From the NCBI RefSeq assembly GCF_040954835.1, contig NC_090697.1:26839001-26903000 (forward strand): a stretch of 64,000 nt of DNA. The letters are read 5' to 3'. Shown in pieces: positions 49,101 through 59,944 of this stretch (its first letter is position 1; every line of letters begins with the position of its first letter). The notes under the pieces are model-generated. The model made no database searches. It had not been told where the DNA came from and was given only the letters and a program-made list of their open reading frames with translations. Position numbers and translations under genes: made by a program. This DNA is from Lepisosteus oculatus (taxonomy: Eukaryota; Chordata; Actinopteri; Semionotiformes; Lepisosteidae).

Positions 49101-51538
49101 ACACTGACACGCTAAACCTGCAAATGGGCCTAATTCTGCTCGAATTTTTTTTTAAAATGCAGGGGTAAATATATTGCACAGACCCTTGCTAAATTCGTAC
49201 AGTCTGAACACAAATTTGCACGTTTGCTGAGAAATCTCACTTGCACGCCAGGTAATCGGACCGGCTAGACACTCCGTTACAGACATCACACCCAGCGCCA
49301 TTATTTCTGCTGGGCCACTGCCATCTCCCCAGGGCCCCAGTACATTTCCACCCTCCCCTCCTGCAGACCCGCTCTGGTGACGCGTCTCACAGCCCCCTAG
49401 TGCACTGCCCAGCTCGCCACTGCTCCCTCTCCTGTCCACACTGGACCAGGAAAGACAAAGCAAAGACCGCTACACCGGAATGAATGATAAGGCCCACCTG
49501 TGAAGACGACAAGGCTGAAAGCAACCGATCCCAGCTCTCCACAGGAGCCCTGTCAGCATATTATTCGGATCATGCCCCGGGCTCAGACTGTGCCAATCGC
49601 AGGCCAATTTTATGCTCCCAAACAAAGGACAGGGCATCGCCTTAAACAGACACCATGGGAACCTGCAGGCCAAGAGACGTCTAGGTGTTGACTATTAAAA
49701 CAGGTTATTCGAGTCACTTGAGGAACCTGAAACAACTGAAACGGAATATAAACAGATCAGTCCTGCGTGGTTTGAGACATCCATTTAGCCTGGATGCATT
49801 CCTCAACTGCCGTTAGTGAGCCTCTATTTAGAAGTATCATTTAAACCCCATAATTACTTATGTTTTCATATGCAACGTTGAAGCAACGCCTATAGCTGTA
49901 AGGCAGGCTTCTACAGGTATCAAAATACCTGCCCCACCTAAAGAATTTTTTGGCGAATAAACTACATGCAGTCCACGAGGAACTAAGTTTCTCATGTAGA
50001 GTTTCCATAAAGTTTTTTGCAGGTTGTGAAGCCTAATTCCTTGACTGTACTTCCCATTTTACCTGAAACTCAACCACCGCCTCTGTCCAATGACTCATCA
50101 CACTCCGAGATGGTGTTTTTCATGAAAACAGTTTCATCAAATGACTAGTTGACGGATGGATTAACAGAAACTGTTACCACAACTTGCTAATGCAACAAAT
50201 AGGCATCTACTGCTGTTTAGGGTGTTTCTTCAAATCAGAAGGTTTTAAGAAAACAATGTTTTGGGAGATCTGGTTCGAATCCGCTACACCTGAACTTCAT
50301 AACACAGGACAGGAGGGCATGGGACACTCTTACAGATCTGTACATTTGAAGATGCTTTAGAGGAAAAAAAAAAACAATAAGAGTTGTGGACTACTAAACT
50401 GCCCAGAAATCCTGAGTGCAACTATTAAAAAACTGTAAATCCAGGGTAGCCAGACAATTCACCTCCTTGTCTGAAGCATTTCTGTAACGTCAGCTATTCA
50501 ATTGGTGGATTCATTCAGAGCTGGGGAGTCTGAAGTTGAATATGCCAAAGACCCACAGGAGAATATTGTATACTGTAAGGCCAGGGATCGCGCCTTTTCT
50601 TTAAACTACACTTCTAGTACTTTAGACAGTACTCTGAAACGGTGCAGTTTAAATGCAGACTTAGCACTTGATTCTGCTCTCAAGGCAAGCAACGCTTCAA
50701 AAGCTGTATATAACAACATCCTGGGCTGAAACCCAGAAGATAAAAATGAGTATCACTGTTTACATTCAGAAGCAAGATCACACACACACACACCACTTGA
50801 TAAGAGAATAAAACCCGCGGGAAGTACAGAAAGAAAGTTGCGCTCGGGGTTCATGAAAGGCGTACGCACCGAGTCCCACTGGTTGGCTTGCACGATCATA
50901 TTATGTGCCTAAATAATGTATTCCATATGAAGGGCTTCTCCCAAACTCCATCAGAAAGGTGATGCACTTGAAGAGAGGGTAGGAGTGGCGGTTTCAATTT
51001 AAACCAGAAATAACCAAACAATAATCCCCAAAGGCAACTTTTAATTCTCTTCTAAACGATATTTGCGATCTTTTTTTTTTGCTACCTTTCTAACCTTTTT
51101 GAATTCGTAGCACAGCAGAACAAGAGTACAGGGATGCCGATGTGCATATTGGCAGCATAATATGATTAAGAGATGTAACTAAAGTTATGCTGGGTGTGTG
51201 GTACTGAGTTTCCCTTAAGAGGGGGGAAAAAGTTCTTGCTCCTAATGATGCAGCAACCGAATTGTGCAACATCTTCACATAATGCTGTTATAAGATCCGG
51301 ATTTATTTCGACATATACAAGAAAAGAAGTTAGTGCCCATTTTTTTTCATACCTCCAAAATATAGTCCAGATCATCTTTCTTGAGGCAGGGGTAGCGTTT
51401 GAGAATGTCCTTCTTTTCGTCTTTGTATTTGTTCACGGCGGTCTTCCAGTTGGGCTCCTCGAGGACTTGAAATATTGCTGCCCCGATGGACAGGTAGAAA
51501 ATTATAGCCGAAGTCAGTAACGGTCCCTTGTCCACCAT
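30294..51538 (-). CDS. kcnk5: Potassium channel subfamily K member 5 (TASK-2), complete, 5 coding exons
   Basis: Seen: exons 51353-51538, 33979-34090, 33031-33197, 32556-32724 and 30294-31138 join to 1479 nt, 492 residues (human about 499), with GT-AG sites and matching phases. It opens MVDKGPLLTSAIIFYL. The two pore filters are TTIGYGN (97-103) and TTIGFGD (202-208), with four membrane helices. Cys51 in the cap can form the dimer disulfide. Known: TASK-2 is a plasma-membrane K2P leak channel opened by alkaline pH, using Arg224 (outside) and Lys245 (inside), and a basic segment near Lys257/258 for G-beta-gamma. All four sit at the same numbers here. The long cytoplasmic tail ends SYEQLVEEYSKVDN. 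Odd: the human N77 glycosylation site is absent (Thr77). The start is ATG 51538; an upstream GTG in frame is not a plausible start. A duplicate (5a/5b) label cannot be decided. Confidence 0.97.
32019..32198 (+). repeat. CR1-like LINE 3' end
   Basis: Has 'caggaggcacttctttac' and 'ggctggatgggatgattgg', ending in 'ggcttatgttcc'. Decayed. Confidence 0.65.
32217..32335 (-). repeat. CR1-like LINE 3' end, inverted partner
   Basis: Contains 'ccagggtatcgacttcag' and 'tctacactcccacaaccc', the reverse complement of the CR1 WNKLPS block. It lies tail to tail with the preceding copy. Confidence 0.7.
32556..32724 (-). CDS. kcnk5: kcnk5 coding exon 4 (M3 and second pore)
   Basis: Starts RKAQFTC after CTTTCAG, residues 156-211, with WGVVIHLVIPPFVF (M3) and filter TTIGFGD. 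Ends phase 1 before GTATGT. Confidence 0.96.
32725..33030 (-). other. kcnk5: kcnk5 intron 3
   Basis: 306 bp, donor GTAAGG, acceptor CTTTCAG. No inner features seen. Confidence 0.9.
33031..33197 (-). CDS. kcnk5: kcnk5 coding exon 3 (first pore end and M2)
   Basis: Completes Gly100 of the first filter, then YGNIAPKTPQGRVFC and the M2 block FGVPLCLTWISALGKFFGG, to residue 155 (VSL). The intron splits the first selectivity filter inside its first glycine codon, a trait of many K2P genes. Confidence 0.96.
33198..33978 (-). other. kcnk5: kcnk5 intron 2
   Basis: 781 bp, donor GTGGGT, acceptor CCTGTAG. AT-rich with no recognised repeat. Confidence 0.9.
33979..34090 (-). CDS. kcnk5: kcnk5 coding exon 2 (first pore helix)
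   Basis: Starts KVSEAAGQGVTITG after TTTACAG. It includes FNNWNWPNAVIFAATVITTI, residues 63-99, and ends phase 1. The human NQT glycosylation site region reads GTEPF here. Confidence 0.96.
34222..34570 (-). repeat. CR1-like LINE 3' end, long copy
   Basis: Reverse CR1 tail with 'acacccacaactccttgtg' and 'gtagtttccccttgtcctc', reaching the upstream ORF2 block 'ggaagcttgaatcaggtacc'. Confidence 0.75.
37000..37375 (-). repeat. CR1-like LINE 3' end with duplicated module
   Basis: On the - strand it reads FTQRVVGVWNKLPSHVE, then a second module after a joint ('ttggaggacctcaaccag') nearly identical to that at 23.3 kb. Confidence 0.85.
37743..37900. repeat. Penelope-like hairpin repeat, copy B
   Basis: Inverted arms 37772-37818 and 37847-37896 share 'ggaacaagtaaaaggtttat' and 'ccatgctacaaagagaagaa' in reverse complement. 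Sequence outside the left arm (the inverse of 'cctgcacgtgctgatgcag') matches the outer flank of copy A. The centre keeps GAAGAAGGCTCC only. Confidence 0.6.
38216..38423 (+). repeat. CR1-like LINE 3' end
   Basis: Begins at 'cagtgagacacgaaccagag', keeps 'cacaaagggttgtgggaga' and 'caagaaacatctggaagag', and ends at the 'gccaaatggcctgcc' block. Confidence 0.75.
40743..40930 (+). repeat. tRNA-derived SINE (family C)
   Basis: Box A-like 'gatgtggagaagcggttgg', box B-like 'cggttcaaatcctgg', and body with 'actgctcctgtaaatacact' ending 'ggtaaaatgac'. Confidence 0.7.
41190..41600. other. GC-richer block within kcnk5 intron 1
   Basis: About 400 bp clearly richer in GC and CpG than the flanks, open in several frames on both strands. 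No domain, splice pattern or repeat match recognised. It could be an intronic regulatory element or an older insertion. Confidence 0.3.
41621..41914 (+). repeat. tRNA-derived SINE (family A)
   Basis: Box B 'gggttcaattctcgg', then 'cacagtccaaagacatgctg', 'ccctgcgatggactggc' and an end in 'agaagggtggatgag'. The head is slightly truncated. Confidence 0.85.
42037..42217 (-). repeat. tRNA-derived SINE (family C), inverted
   Basis: The reverse strand gives box A-like 'gcagtgtggaaaaggggc' and the region 'ggtagcaggttcacattcc' as a decayed box B. The body has 'actggagcaattcgggtg'. Confidence 0.7.
47650..48062 (+). repeat. CR1-like LINE 3' end, longest ORF2 remnant
   Basis: Reads RLEELNL and later GPKWKLQGNAFQTENGR, VFTQRVVGV, then after a stop NKLPSHV and TSFKKQLDEIQGLISY. 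This is the last roughly 130 codons of a CR1-type ORF2. It lies in kcnk5 intron 1, antisense to the gene. Confidence 0.85.
50778..50792. repeat. CA microsatellite
   Basis: Short CA run in kcnk5 intron 1. Confidence 0.8.
51353..51538 (-). CDS. kcnk5: kcnk5 coding exon 1 (start, M1, cap)
   Basis: Start ATG at 51538-51536 in the context ATCATGG, residues 1-62 from MVDKGPLL through the cap with PCLKKDDLDYILE, ending phase 0 before GTATGA. Confidence 0.97.
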
Positions 51539-51960
51539 GATGACTAGATTCTTCACCCTGTGGTGCGGGTCACTCTGTTTAGGTATTGCTCACAGAGAGA
51601 CTCCAGATTTTGAATTTGGAATCACTAAAGCAGGCGCATGCCCAGTCTCAATTGTGCCAGAAAGTTTCAAACTAAATATCCTTCAGTTCAAAATTTTCAA
51701 GAAAGCTCTTGAAAGAGTTTTCGTCACTATCGACAGTAACATAAAGAAGGGTGAAACATTTTTAACAGAGCTGAACGTTAACCATTCTGTTAAGTCTCAA
51801 CTAATCAACTAAGTTTTAATTAAAGTTTGTGCGGAGTCTCAAACTTATTCCCGAGCTCTGCTAGTAGCGTCGCTCCACGTGCGTTCTCCCTTCAATTTGA
51901 GTTCAACTTTAGCACCGGGCTGAAATAGTTCAAAAAGTTAAGGAAGAGGGGTGGAGATTT
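51539..51960 (-). promoter_or_regulatory. kcnk5: Probable kcnk5 5' UTR and promoter region
   Basis: Lies directly upstream of the start codon. It has slightly higher CpG around 51,840-51,920 and an E-box CACGTG at 51876-51881. No TATA box seen at a useful position. The start site is not fixed by sequence alone. Confidence 0.4.
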
Positions 51961-54914
51961 TAGAAAAAAAAATCCACAGAGTTAGAACCGCCCATTGAGT
52001 ACAGACACAAAGAGAAAAAAAAGTTTACTGGCAGGTAAGCGTGAGACAGCGCAAAGAGTAAATGTTCCTTCGCGCAAATGCAATGCATGTAAAGATTAAA
52101 ACAAAAAACAAGATAACGCAAAAGGCATTATTTAATTTAAATACGTTTCGTTTAATCATCCAAAACACTATATGAAAAAAGACCATAGTTCGTTTGATTA
52201 AATCAATCCAATCTGATTACTATCTAGTACAACTACAGTATAGCTGGGAAAACTTAAAAGACGTGAACAAGTAAAAACTGCTGCCTTTTGATACTTTAAC
52301 GTACACTACCTGTGGAAATTAAGAGATAGACGTCTTTTTATCCCCTTTTTGTGTTCAGTGAATGATCAAATAAATATTTTGTGTTTTGTCGGGTTGAGAC
52401 TCGCACAGGAAACGTGTTATTAGGTTACATCACTTTTTTGTAAGGGAAATTAAAGTACGATCTTGATCTTTGCATTTTGTTAGCTTTACAAGCGTGTAGT
52501 AAAACTGCAGGTGTTAAAAATATTTGTTTTACGCTATAAAAATGTTTCAATTCAAAGTGTTTTATGTATACATTTAATGTACAGTATATTAAAATGTTAT
52601 CTTACAAACTTGGAAGTAGTAAACTGTATTACGTCATAGAAGAGGTTAATGACAATGAACTGCTATGCTTAACTATACAACCAGTTTAGTACAATTAGTG
52701 GAATTTTAATTTTATTAGGATGTTACTTCTAATTGGTTTCTAGCACAGGACCTCAATGATAAACCTAACTAGAGCAAAAATGATTACATTTTTGTCAATG
52801 CTAACAATCAAAGCAACACAACAATGATTTGATTTTCCGTGCACTAATGTTTCATCAAGAGTAGGTTTATTGCGTCCATGTACGCATAGAGAATTAATGT
52901 ACATTTCTGAAACCTGAGCTCTGTTTTCATTTCTGTATGTTTCTTTCTTGGTGCGTTATTATTAAATACCATTGGCTATTCAATTATTTACTGAAAAATA
53001 ATGTAAGTGTCTTAATACTTGTTATTTTCTATCGTGTCTTTTATGATGCATCATCTCGAGGCTTTTCACTCGATTGCAGTAGTGAGAGGAGACCAAATGG
53101 CATGGATGCAGATTATTTTAAAAACCAGGAAGACAGAGTATGATGGGGCACAGCCGGTCTTGCCTTGGGAAAGAGGTCCTCAATGAAAACAAGAAACTGC
53201 CCTACATGGGAAGCCTGGTACTAGCTGACAACCAAATGTACACTACTAGCCTTGCCCATCATACCACTGGTATGTTCTGCCAAATGATTATTCAGCCACT
53301 CCTCAACCTAAGACCACTAGCACATAAGAAAGGTTAGAAACAAGAGGGAATTCCGCCGATCTAGTTCATTTGTGAGTGGTAAATTGAGGATCTTATCCAG
53401 CTTTTTTTTTTTTACAAGCCAGGGTATCGGCCCATCTAGGTAGCGAGTACGTAATTGATCGAAACACACTCCCACGGCCCTCAGAGGAAAAAAGAGCCTC
53501 GTTCTCGGTTTTCAAATGGGCTTCCATACAATTTCCACTTGCTTCGTGTTTCACTGTTCACTCTGGCGAGGTCCGGTGGGGTCACTATGTCAGTGAGGTT
53601 GGAGGAGTTTGAATACCTGCTACGAGCAAAAATGACTTTGTCGGTCATCCAAATACAACTTGTTTAAAACAATTGAAATGCGGATTATCGGACGTACCAC
53701 ATGTTATAGAAGATTCTTCTTGTGTAGGGGTCTGAGGAAACAGGCCACGTGTGGAGAGCTGGGATAATAGGACTCTTGTCTCAATGGCTATGACTTTGAG
53801 ACAAGGAGAGAAATTAAACCGAAGCAGTGTTTGAATGTCACAACTTGTGACAGTCTCATGAAACCCTGAGGTGCTGCACCACAGCCTAGTGCAGTCCATT
53901 TTAGAAATCTGAGCTGCCCCAGTTCCTGTCTGACTGTGAGTTTAAGGCTACGTCCTGTCTCAACCCCATTCGTGCAGTTTCCTGGGTCTATCTTTTGTGT
54001 GATGAGCTGCTCCGACTGGCTGCTCGGTGCCAGCCAAGCTCCCTGCGCCAGGCACTTCAGTGATGAAACCATGTCTCTGTGCTGTGGATGAATCAAGCTA
54101 AAAAAGACCCGTGACCTATCACAAATTATTACACATTCACCACAGAAGTGACTTAGGGAACATTCAATCAGGACAAGAGTTCTGGAAATCAGTGGAACTG
54201 GCGATACAGGACCTCTACATCCCAGAGTCAGACACGTTACAAGAGCTATCTCCTGCCACATCTGCAAATTGGGGAGACTCCAGAGTTAAACTAAGTCGCG
54301 TTTCGCTGGGGAAGAGGCAGAGGCTGGGCCTGTCCACCTCATTTAAAAAAAAAAAATAATACTACTCTTATCATGGGGCGACTATCATAAAAAATCAATT
54401 TTGAAATTCTCCAGAAAATTGCCTTTCTTTTTTTTCCCCCACAAGTTAAACATTTATATTTCTCACAGGGTTTCCAAAAAAAGTCTGGGAAGGCTGCCTT
54501 CCTCAATCTAAAACCTAGCATTAAGGTTAGAGAAGAATGCAAAATGACGTGTAATATTAGGCCTCTTTAACATCTGCAGTGGAATCGAAATTGGAATTAT
54601 GATATTTACACCTCTCATGAGTGTATCTGCTTCATTATTGTTTACACAGCTGTGGCATAAACACACTACCGTTCCCCACCCCGACTCCAGAAATCGCTTG
54701 TTCACAAACAAGGCAAAACCGCACAGTGGAGGCTCAATGTTATTGTGCTTACAAATACAACATCAAGTAGCGTTGCTGCAACATGTGTGTTTTTTCACAG
54801 AACTGTTTTTATCTGTCTGCAGAATGTGATTACAAGGATGAATTACAAGGATGTAGTTCAATGCTTAGGGCTGAAAGTCTCTTTTAACTGGCATGATTAA
54901 ATCTTCGAGTGCAG
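51961..54914. other. Upstream flank of kcnk5
   Basis: AT-rich, with one CR1 tail at 53318-53575. No other exon or RNA gene supported. Confidence 0.5.
53318..53575 (-). repeat. CR1-like LINE 3' end
   Basis: Reverse copy with 'acataagaaaggttagaaac', 'ccagggtatcgg', 'cacactcccacggccctcag' and 'tttccacttgcttcgtgttt'. Confidence 0.75.
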
Positions 54915-55110
54915 AGGTCTCCTAGCCTGGTTCTGGAGCCCAAGTTCAGTTAATATTACAGGTCGCCCTGTGTCAAAGGATCTCCAATCCTGGTCCTGGA
55001 GAGCTCCAGGTATTCATAGGGCACTCTGAATCACCTATTTAAAGATTAGAAACACCTGTTTAAGCAGTTGATCAATTAAACGGGTCATATCTCAATGAAA
55101 GGAGCATTGG
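54915..55110. repeat. Palindromic MITE-like element, partial copies
   Basis: Two phrases 'gcctggttctggagcc' and 'caatcctggtcctggagag' resemble the ends seen at 24.07 and 55.63 kb. A matching right end is not clear. Confidence 0.45.
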
Positions 55111-55166
55111 TCCTTTAGAGCTGAAGAATGTTCTGATTTGTTTGTTTCACGTGATCTCTCAATTGA

Positions 55167-55490
55167 TCAGCATGGTAGTGCAGTGGTTAGCATTGCTGCT
55201 TCACAGTGCTGGGGCCTTGGGTTCAATACCTGGGCTGCTATCTGTGTGGAGATTGCATGTTCTCTCCGTGTTCACCTGGGTTTCCTTCCAGATGCCCCTG
55301 TTCGCTCCCACAATCCAAAGACCTTCTGGTAGGTTAAATGTCTTCTGTAAAATTGGTCCCGGTGTGAGTGTGTGTGTTTGTGTGTCCATGTGCGCTCTGT
55401 GATGGAATGGCATCCGGGGTGTATCCCACCTTGCATCCAGTATTTCCCGGGATAGGTTTCGGGCCACTGGAAAGTGATGTGATGTGATGA
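55167..55490 (+). repeat. tRNA-derived SINE (family A), near full length
   Basis: Box A 'tagtgcagtggttagcat', box B 'gggttcaatacctggg', body with 'tggaatggcatccggggtg', and a GATGT-rich tail. Confidence 0.85.
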
Positions 55491-55624
55491 TCTCTAATGA
55501 TATCTTAATTTAGCCACCTGTTAAATTGATTATCGTAAAATGGCTCAGAGCCTGAAAAATCAGTTATTTAAAGACTAGTTGCTGTATAAACAGCACTGGA
55601 CTGGGGCTGTCCAGGACCCTGAAG

Positions 55625-55830
55625 CAGGAATGCCCAATCCTGGTCCTGGATGGATAAAGAATCTGCAGGTGTTCCAGGTCTTTCTTAAGCACCAGCACTT
55701 GAAGAGCCGTGCCAAGCTGTCAAACTGGTCCCCTTAAGCCCTTAATGAATTGAATTAGGTCTGGTTAATGGCCTAGCTGGACTGGCCGAAACCTTCCAGG
55801 ACCAGGTCTGGGGAACCTTTCTCTTAAGGC
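55625..55830. repeat. Palindromic MITE-like element
   Basis: Left end 'gcccaatcctggtcctgga' and right end 'ccaggaccaggtctgggg' are inverted copies with a few mismatches, about 200 bp apart. Confidence 0.6.
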
Positions 55831-56357
55831 AAATTGAGAGTGCAGGTCTAATTGGGTGTATGAACAGATGAGTGGCTGTATGTGAATGTTGATTCACTCC
55901 TGAAGGTTATGTTTTGACGAGCACTTCATATCCTCACTGCGTGTGTTTACACTCCGGGGCCAGGCGGGAGGTACGTCAATATATTGTGGAAGGATGACAC
56001 AGATTCACACTTTTGCTTTACACACTCCTAAATAAATAGACAATAACTCCTTGTTAATTATTGCTTTGGTAGTGTGTGGTGTACGTCACACATTTTTTTA
56101 CATTAGTGTTTACTGGGAAAACCAGGTGTGTCAAAATATCTTTCATAAAGAGCCTTTGCACGATCAACCACTGTAGAGTTAAGGTCTAAGCTGTTTGTAC
56201 TGTGAGGGTGTCCTCTAAGAAACATGTCATTAAAAAATAAAGACATATTTCTGTTGAAGTACTGTATGTGGTTTCAGACACTGTACGGTCTTTCTCTGTA
56301 GCGCTGTTAAATCTGCACTGGGGTCTGCTTGACCTGTATCTTCAGAGCTGCACTTAC

Positions 56358-56550
56358 TGTATAACACTGAGATGCGCTCGTTCGCTGCCCCATAACCTGT
56401 GGGAATGTCCCATCGCCATATGGTGAATATGGCCATGCCTAGCACAATAAACTGGAGTACGAATTTAAAAACCAAGATGTACCTCCTGCATTCCATTTGG
56501 TGCTTTAATTCCTGTTGTATGTCTTGTATCATTCCAATTGTATCAAACAT
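56358..56550 (-). CDS. Candidate first coding exon, single-pass membrane protein (unrecognised)
   Basis: From ATG 56550 the frame reads MFDTIGMIQDIQQELKHQMEC, then a hydrophobic helix (about residues 25-45, FKFVLQFIVLGMAIFTIW) and a short outer segment, WDIPTGYGAANERIS. It reaches a perfect GTAAGT donor (56357-56352) after 64 codons. An in-frame stop lies upstream, so this ATG could be the true start. The charged N-terminus before one helix fits a type II membrane protein. I do not recognise the family and could not find the next exon to the left, so it may also be chance. Confidence 0.35.
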
Positions 56551-58199
56551 TGTTAGGTTATTAGGTGTTTTATTTGTGTAGCCATATTATTTAGTGTTCT
56601 GGTATTACGATCCTACATTGCTGTGGCTGTGTTTATAATCACTGAGACTCACCTTTTCTAACTAAAAAACAGAAAGTATTTCATAATTACATTTTTACAT
56701 TTCAGTCTTGTCAATACCATCGATGTGGACATGTTTATAATGTAGAAGTAAGATTGCTCCTCCTGATCATTACTATCACACTTTCCAGAACTCTCTCCTG
56801 TTCCTCATTTTATTGTAATGTTTTTGTTGTTTTCTTTCAGTTGCTTTTTGTTGAGCTCTTAAAGTTATTTCAGAGCAACTCCTAGTTGTTAAAAGATTTA
56901 CTTCTGTGTGTTCTATACAATTCTTTTGAGTTATGCGCCAAAACCGACGCTTACTGAGCTTTTAAATAAGCTCTCACCAAATTCAGTCCGTGAGCAAAAT
57001 TTAAGTGCAAATCTTAGTAAAGTACTCTTCAATCATTTCTAAGTCTCTTGTATTCCCTAATTGTTGTTTATTAAAAGGGTTAGCTGTTACAAACAAGAGC
57101 GTTTGTCATGTCAAGACGCTTCACACATTAAATCCACTGTTTAAACTTGCTGGACAACCATTTTAAATATTTATATTTAAAGAAAGAAAAAAATCAGTAC
57201 TTATTTAGAACTTAAAAGAAAATCTTAGGCTTCAAAGTAAAATGATGTCAATGCTGCTCTTGAACATAGACTTGCTTTCCTGCTTTATTTTGTTTGAAAG
57301 CATTAACAATGGCTTTAGATGAGGAAAAACATTCAGTACCTGCCGTCAAGAGCTAAGTAAACAATAATTTTATACAAAAACAGACATTGGCAGTATCGTT
57401 TCCTGAGATAGAGTGAGGCATCGTGTTTCAGCTTGAATCTCAAAGTAAACTCTGAATGGTAGCTTCATACCCTGACTATTACTAATCTTGGATGCCCTAT
57501 GGTTAATGGGAGTACAATTATTAGGCATTCCTGAAACCAGCCTGATTGCAGTCTGATTTCCAGTCTGGTGCATGTCATTGCACAAGCTTTATTACTTAAT
57601 TGAAGTCTGGACAAATTAATTGATCAGAGTATCTGCAATATTTTTTTCTACTAAGAATGTATGGATTTTATTTTAAACATGTTTAGGAGCTGAAGACAGT
57701 CAAACAGTTCATAGAAAAAAGATTAATCTGTTGTAGTTCAGCTTTGTGCATGTATCCTATGTAGAGGAGTAATAATTGTCCCTTCATAATGAGTATGTGT
57801 TTTCATAAAACAGAGATATTACCAAACATCAGCTAAATCAGTAACAGTTGTGGTTCCGCTCGATGAATGACAGGATATGAATACTCCCTTTTTCAAAACC
57901 TCTATTTCGTAAAAAGCTGACTTGTATACAGCCTGTACAGTTAATTTCACTAAGGTGTTTTCTTTCATTCACCTTTCCACATATTATAAACATTACTAAT
58001 AGCTCTGATTCAGAAGATAGCTCAGAATTTAAAACTTTAGACTTTAAGAGTTTTAATCCCCCAGAAATTTTTAGAAAAATGTGGATGAGAAGAAATTGTG
58101 AAACTAGTTTAAACTATATTACAAATTAAATAAGGAACTACACTCCGTCCAATATTAAATCCCTTATTCTTATATCATCAACATTAAAAGATGATGATG
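56551..58199. other. AT-rich intergenic DNA
   Basis: Nothing I can support as gene or repeat. Confidence 0.5.
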
Positions 58200-58525
58200 A
58201 TTATTGGCCCTTCATCTGCTCATCTATGGACAGCATGTTGCAGTATTGTACTTTATGGACACTGCATTAATATACTGTTTATGCTGTGGTACTTTCAACC
58301 TGTATATACCTATGTGCATTTTGTACATATTTTATTGTTTTGCAGTGACTATGAGCATATTTTGCACACACCTAACTCTATATATGTTATCTTGTATTGC
58401 TGTACTTATTGTATTTAAATTTTTAGTGTATTCTGATGTCTGTTTTTGCTTGCCTTGGGCTGGGCTGCTGTAACACCTCAGTTTCCCTTCGGGATCAGTA
58501 AAGACTTTTCTGTCTATTATTTTTA
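58200..58525 (+). repeat. L2-like LINE 3' UTR and tail
   Basis: T-rich 3' UTR with 'ttttgtacatattttattg' and 'gtattgctgtacttattg', ending at TTTCCCTTCGGGATCAGTAA and 'tctgtctatta'. This is the usual ending of fish L2-type LINEs. Confidence 0.65.
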
Positions 58526-58619
58526 TAGTCTAGATATAACAACCATATTGAACATATGTGTATGTTTCCAGACAAGAGGATCTGAAGAGATGAAGTTCTT
58601 TTAGTCCTGTGGTCTTCAA

Positions 58620-58870
58620 TCTTGTCCTCAAGACTGCGCACAGTCTTCGAGAGTGTGCGGGCCCCGGTCTCTGGCCGCGGTGTGCTTTTCCTTTCTCGGC
58701 GCTGTCTCTTGTGGCCGCCCGCCTCGCTCGGTTTCCTCTTTCCGGAGCTGCGTCTGCATGGCAGCCAGCTCCTCCGTTTCTGCCCGCCGCTCGCTGTTCG
58801 CTGCCGGTTCCCCTCACTTCCTGCACGCTGCAGCCTCACTTTTGCACATTCTCTATTTTTAGCGTTTTGG
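58620..58870. other. CpG-rich patch
   Basis: About 250 bp with many CpG sites inside AT-rich DNA, open in several frames on both strands. The - strand gives a basic, charged sequence (SLEDKIEDH and similar). It could be a CpG-island promoter of an unseen gene or a GC-rich mobile-element piece. No splice sites or domain support a gene. Confidence 0.4.
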
Positions 58871-59944
58871 AGACGGGGCTTTAGAACATGTTGTGTGACA
58901 GCGTGAGTCACAGACACTTTGAATAGCACGTACTCCCACGTTGCAGTCTTCTGCAGGCCTGGTTTGTTTTCAGTAAATAAGCAGAAGAATGCTGTAATAG
59001 ATTCAGGTAACAAGCAGAATAAGTGCAATCAAAGAGTGAGTAGAATTTTGCTTGTTACTGATTGTTTTCTGGGTTTATACAATAACATTTACAAAGTTGT
59101 TCTGGTCTGTGTTCTGCCTCATTTCCTCTATGTCCATAGTTACTGTAGATGATGCAATCTTGTTTTTCTGGGATTTACACCCATTACAAAGTAAATGATC
59201 AATGAGTGTTGATTGTCCATTTGAGTTAGTTTCTTGCAAGTCAAGTACATGTTGCCTGTGCATTCAGGAACAAAACAGTAAAGACAAAAAGCTCCTGAAT
59301 GATTTAATTTAATATTTGTGATAAGAGAAGAATTGGCTATCTATAAAGTTCTCACCCAGCTTGAGGCCTTGTTAAAACACTTGATGCCCTGGAGAGACAA
59401 AATAAATAATTGTATTTATAAAATAGAGGTAAAATAGAGATGCAGGCACCAATGAGTGAGTTACTGTCAGTGGGATGAGGGTGTCATATAACAGCTTACA
59501 GTTGGTATAGATACTTCCTCAAGAATATTAAAAACAGAATACAGTTTAATCTTATTTATATTTGTTGCACTGCTAGGTTTTTTTTTTTCTGAAGGTGATG
59601 ACATATTTTATTTCTGCTTTTCAAGAGGAAACAGCACCATGAGACTAGATGGTCAGTGGGGAGGCATACAGACATTTAAAAGGTTGTACAGAGAAGATGA
59701 TATTTATCACACACCTGTGCTTTACCAAAAATTCCACTGGGGACTTTCTTGAACAGAGCAGTTCATATAAATTAAAACATTCCCCGGAAATACGTTCTGT
59801 AGGCTTTTTAGGCTTCCTAATGAATGACTTGCAGTCTTTTGCAATGTTAGATACTTTGTGGGACTGTCCCACACTGACAGAACTGAACCTGATGCAAATC
59901 TTCAAAATTCTCACAAATCATTGACAAAGCCAACTACTGACTTC
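58871..59944. other. AT-rich intergenic DNA
   Basis: No feature recognised. Confidence 0.5.

Larger units (their letters stand above)
34091..51352 (-). other. kcnk5: kcnk5 intron 1 (17.3 kb)
   Basis: Donor GTATGA (51352-51347) and acceptor TTTACAG (34091-34097). It holds CR1 tails at 34.2, 37.0, 38.2 and 47.65 kb, SINEs at 40.7, 41.6 and 42.0 kb, a Penelope-like hairpin at 37.77 kb and a GC-richer block at 41.19-41.6 kb. Stretches 42.2-47.6 and 48.1-51.3 kb hold nothing else I can name. A long first intron is typical of K2P genes and may house enhancers. Confidence 0.85.

Noticed and set aside
51539-51556. N-terminal extension of kcnk5 by six residues
   Set aside because: It begins at GTG, not ATG. 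The protein family starts at MVD.
58495-59028. 177-codon open frame on the - strand
   Set aside because: It joins AT-rich and CpG-rich DNA, overlaps several + strand open frames, starts in LINE-tail territory and has no recognisable domain.
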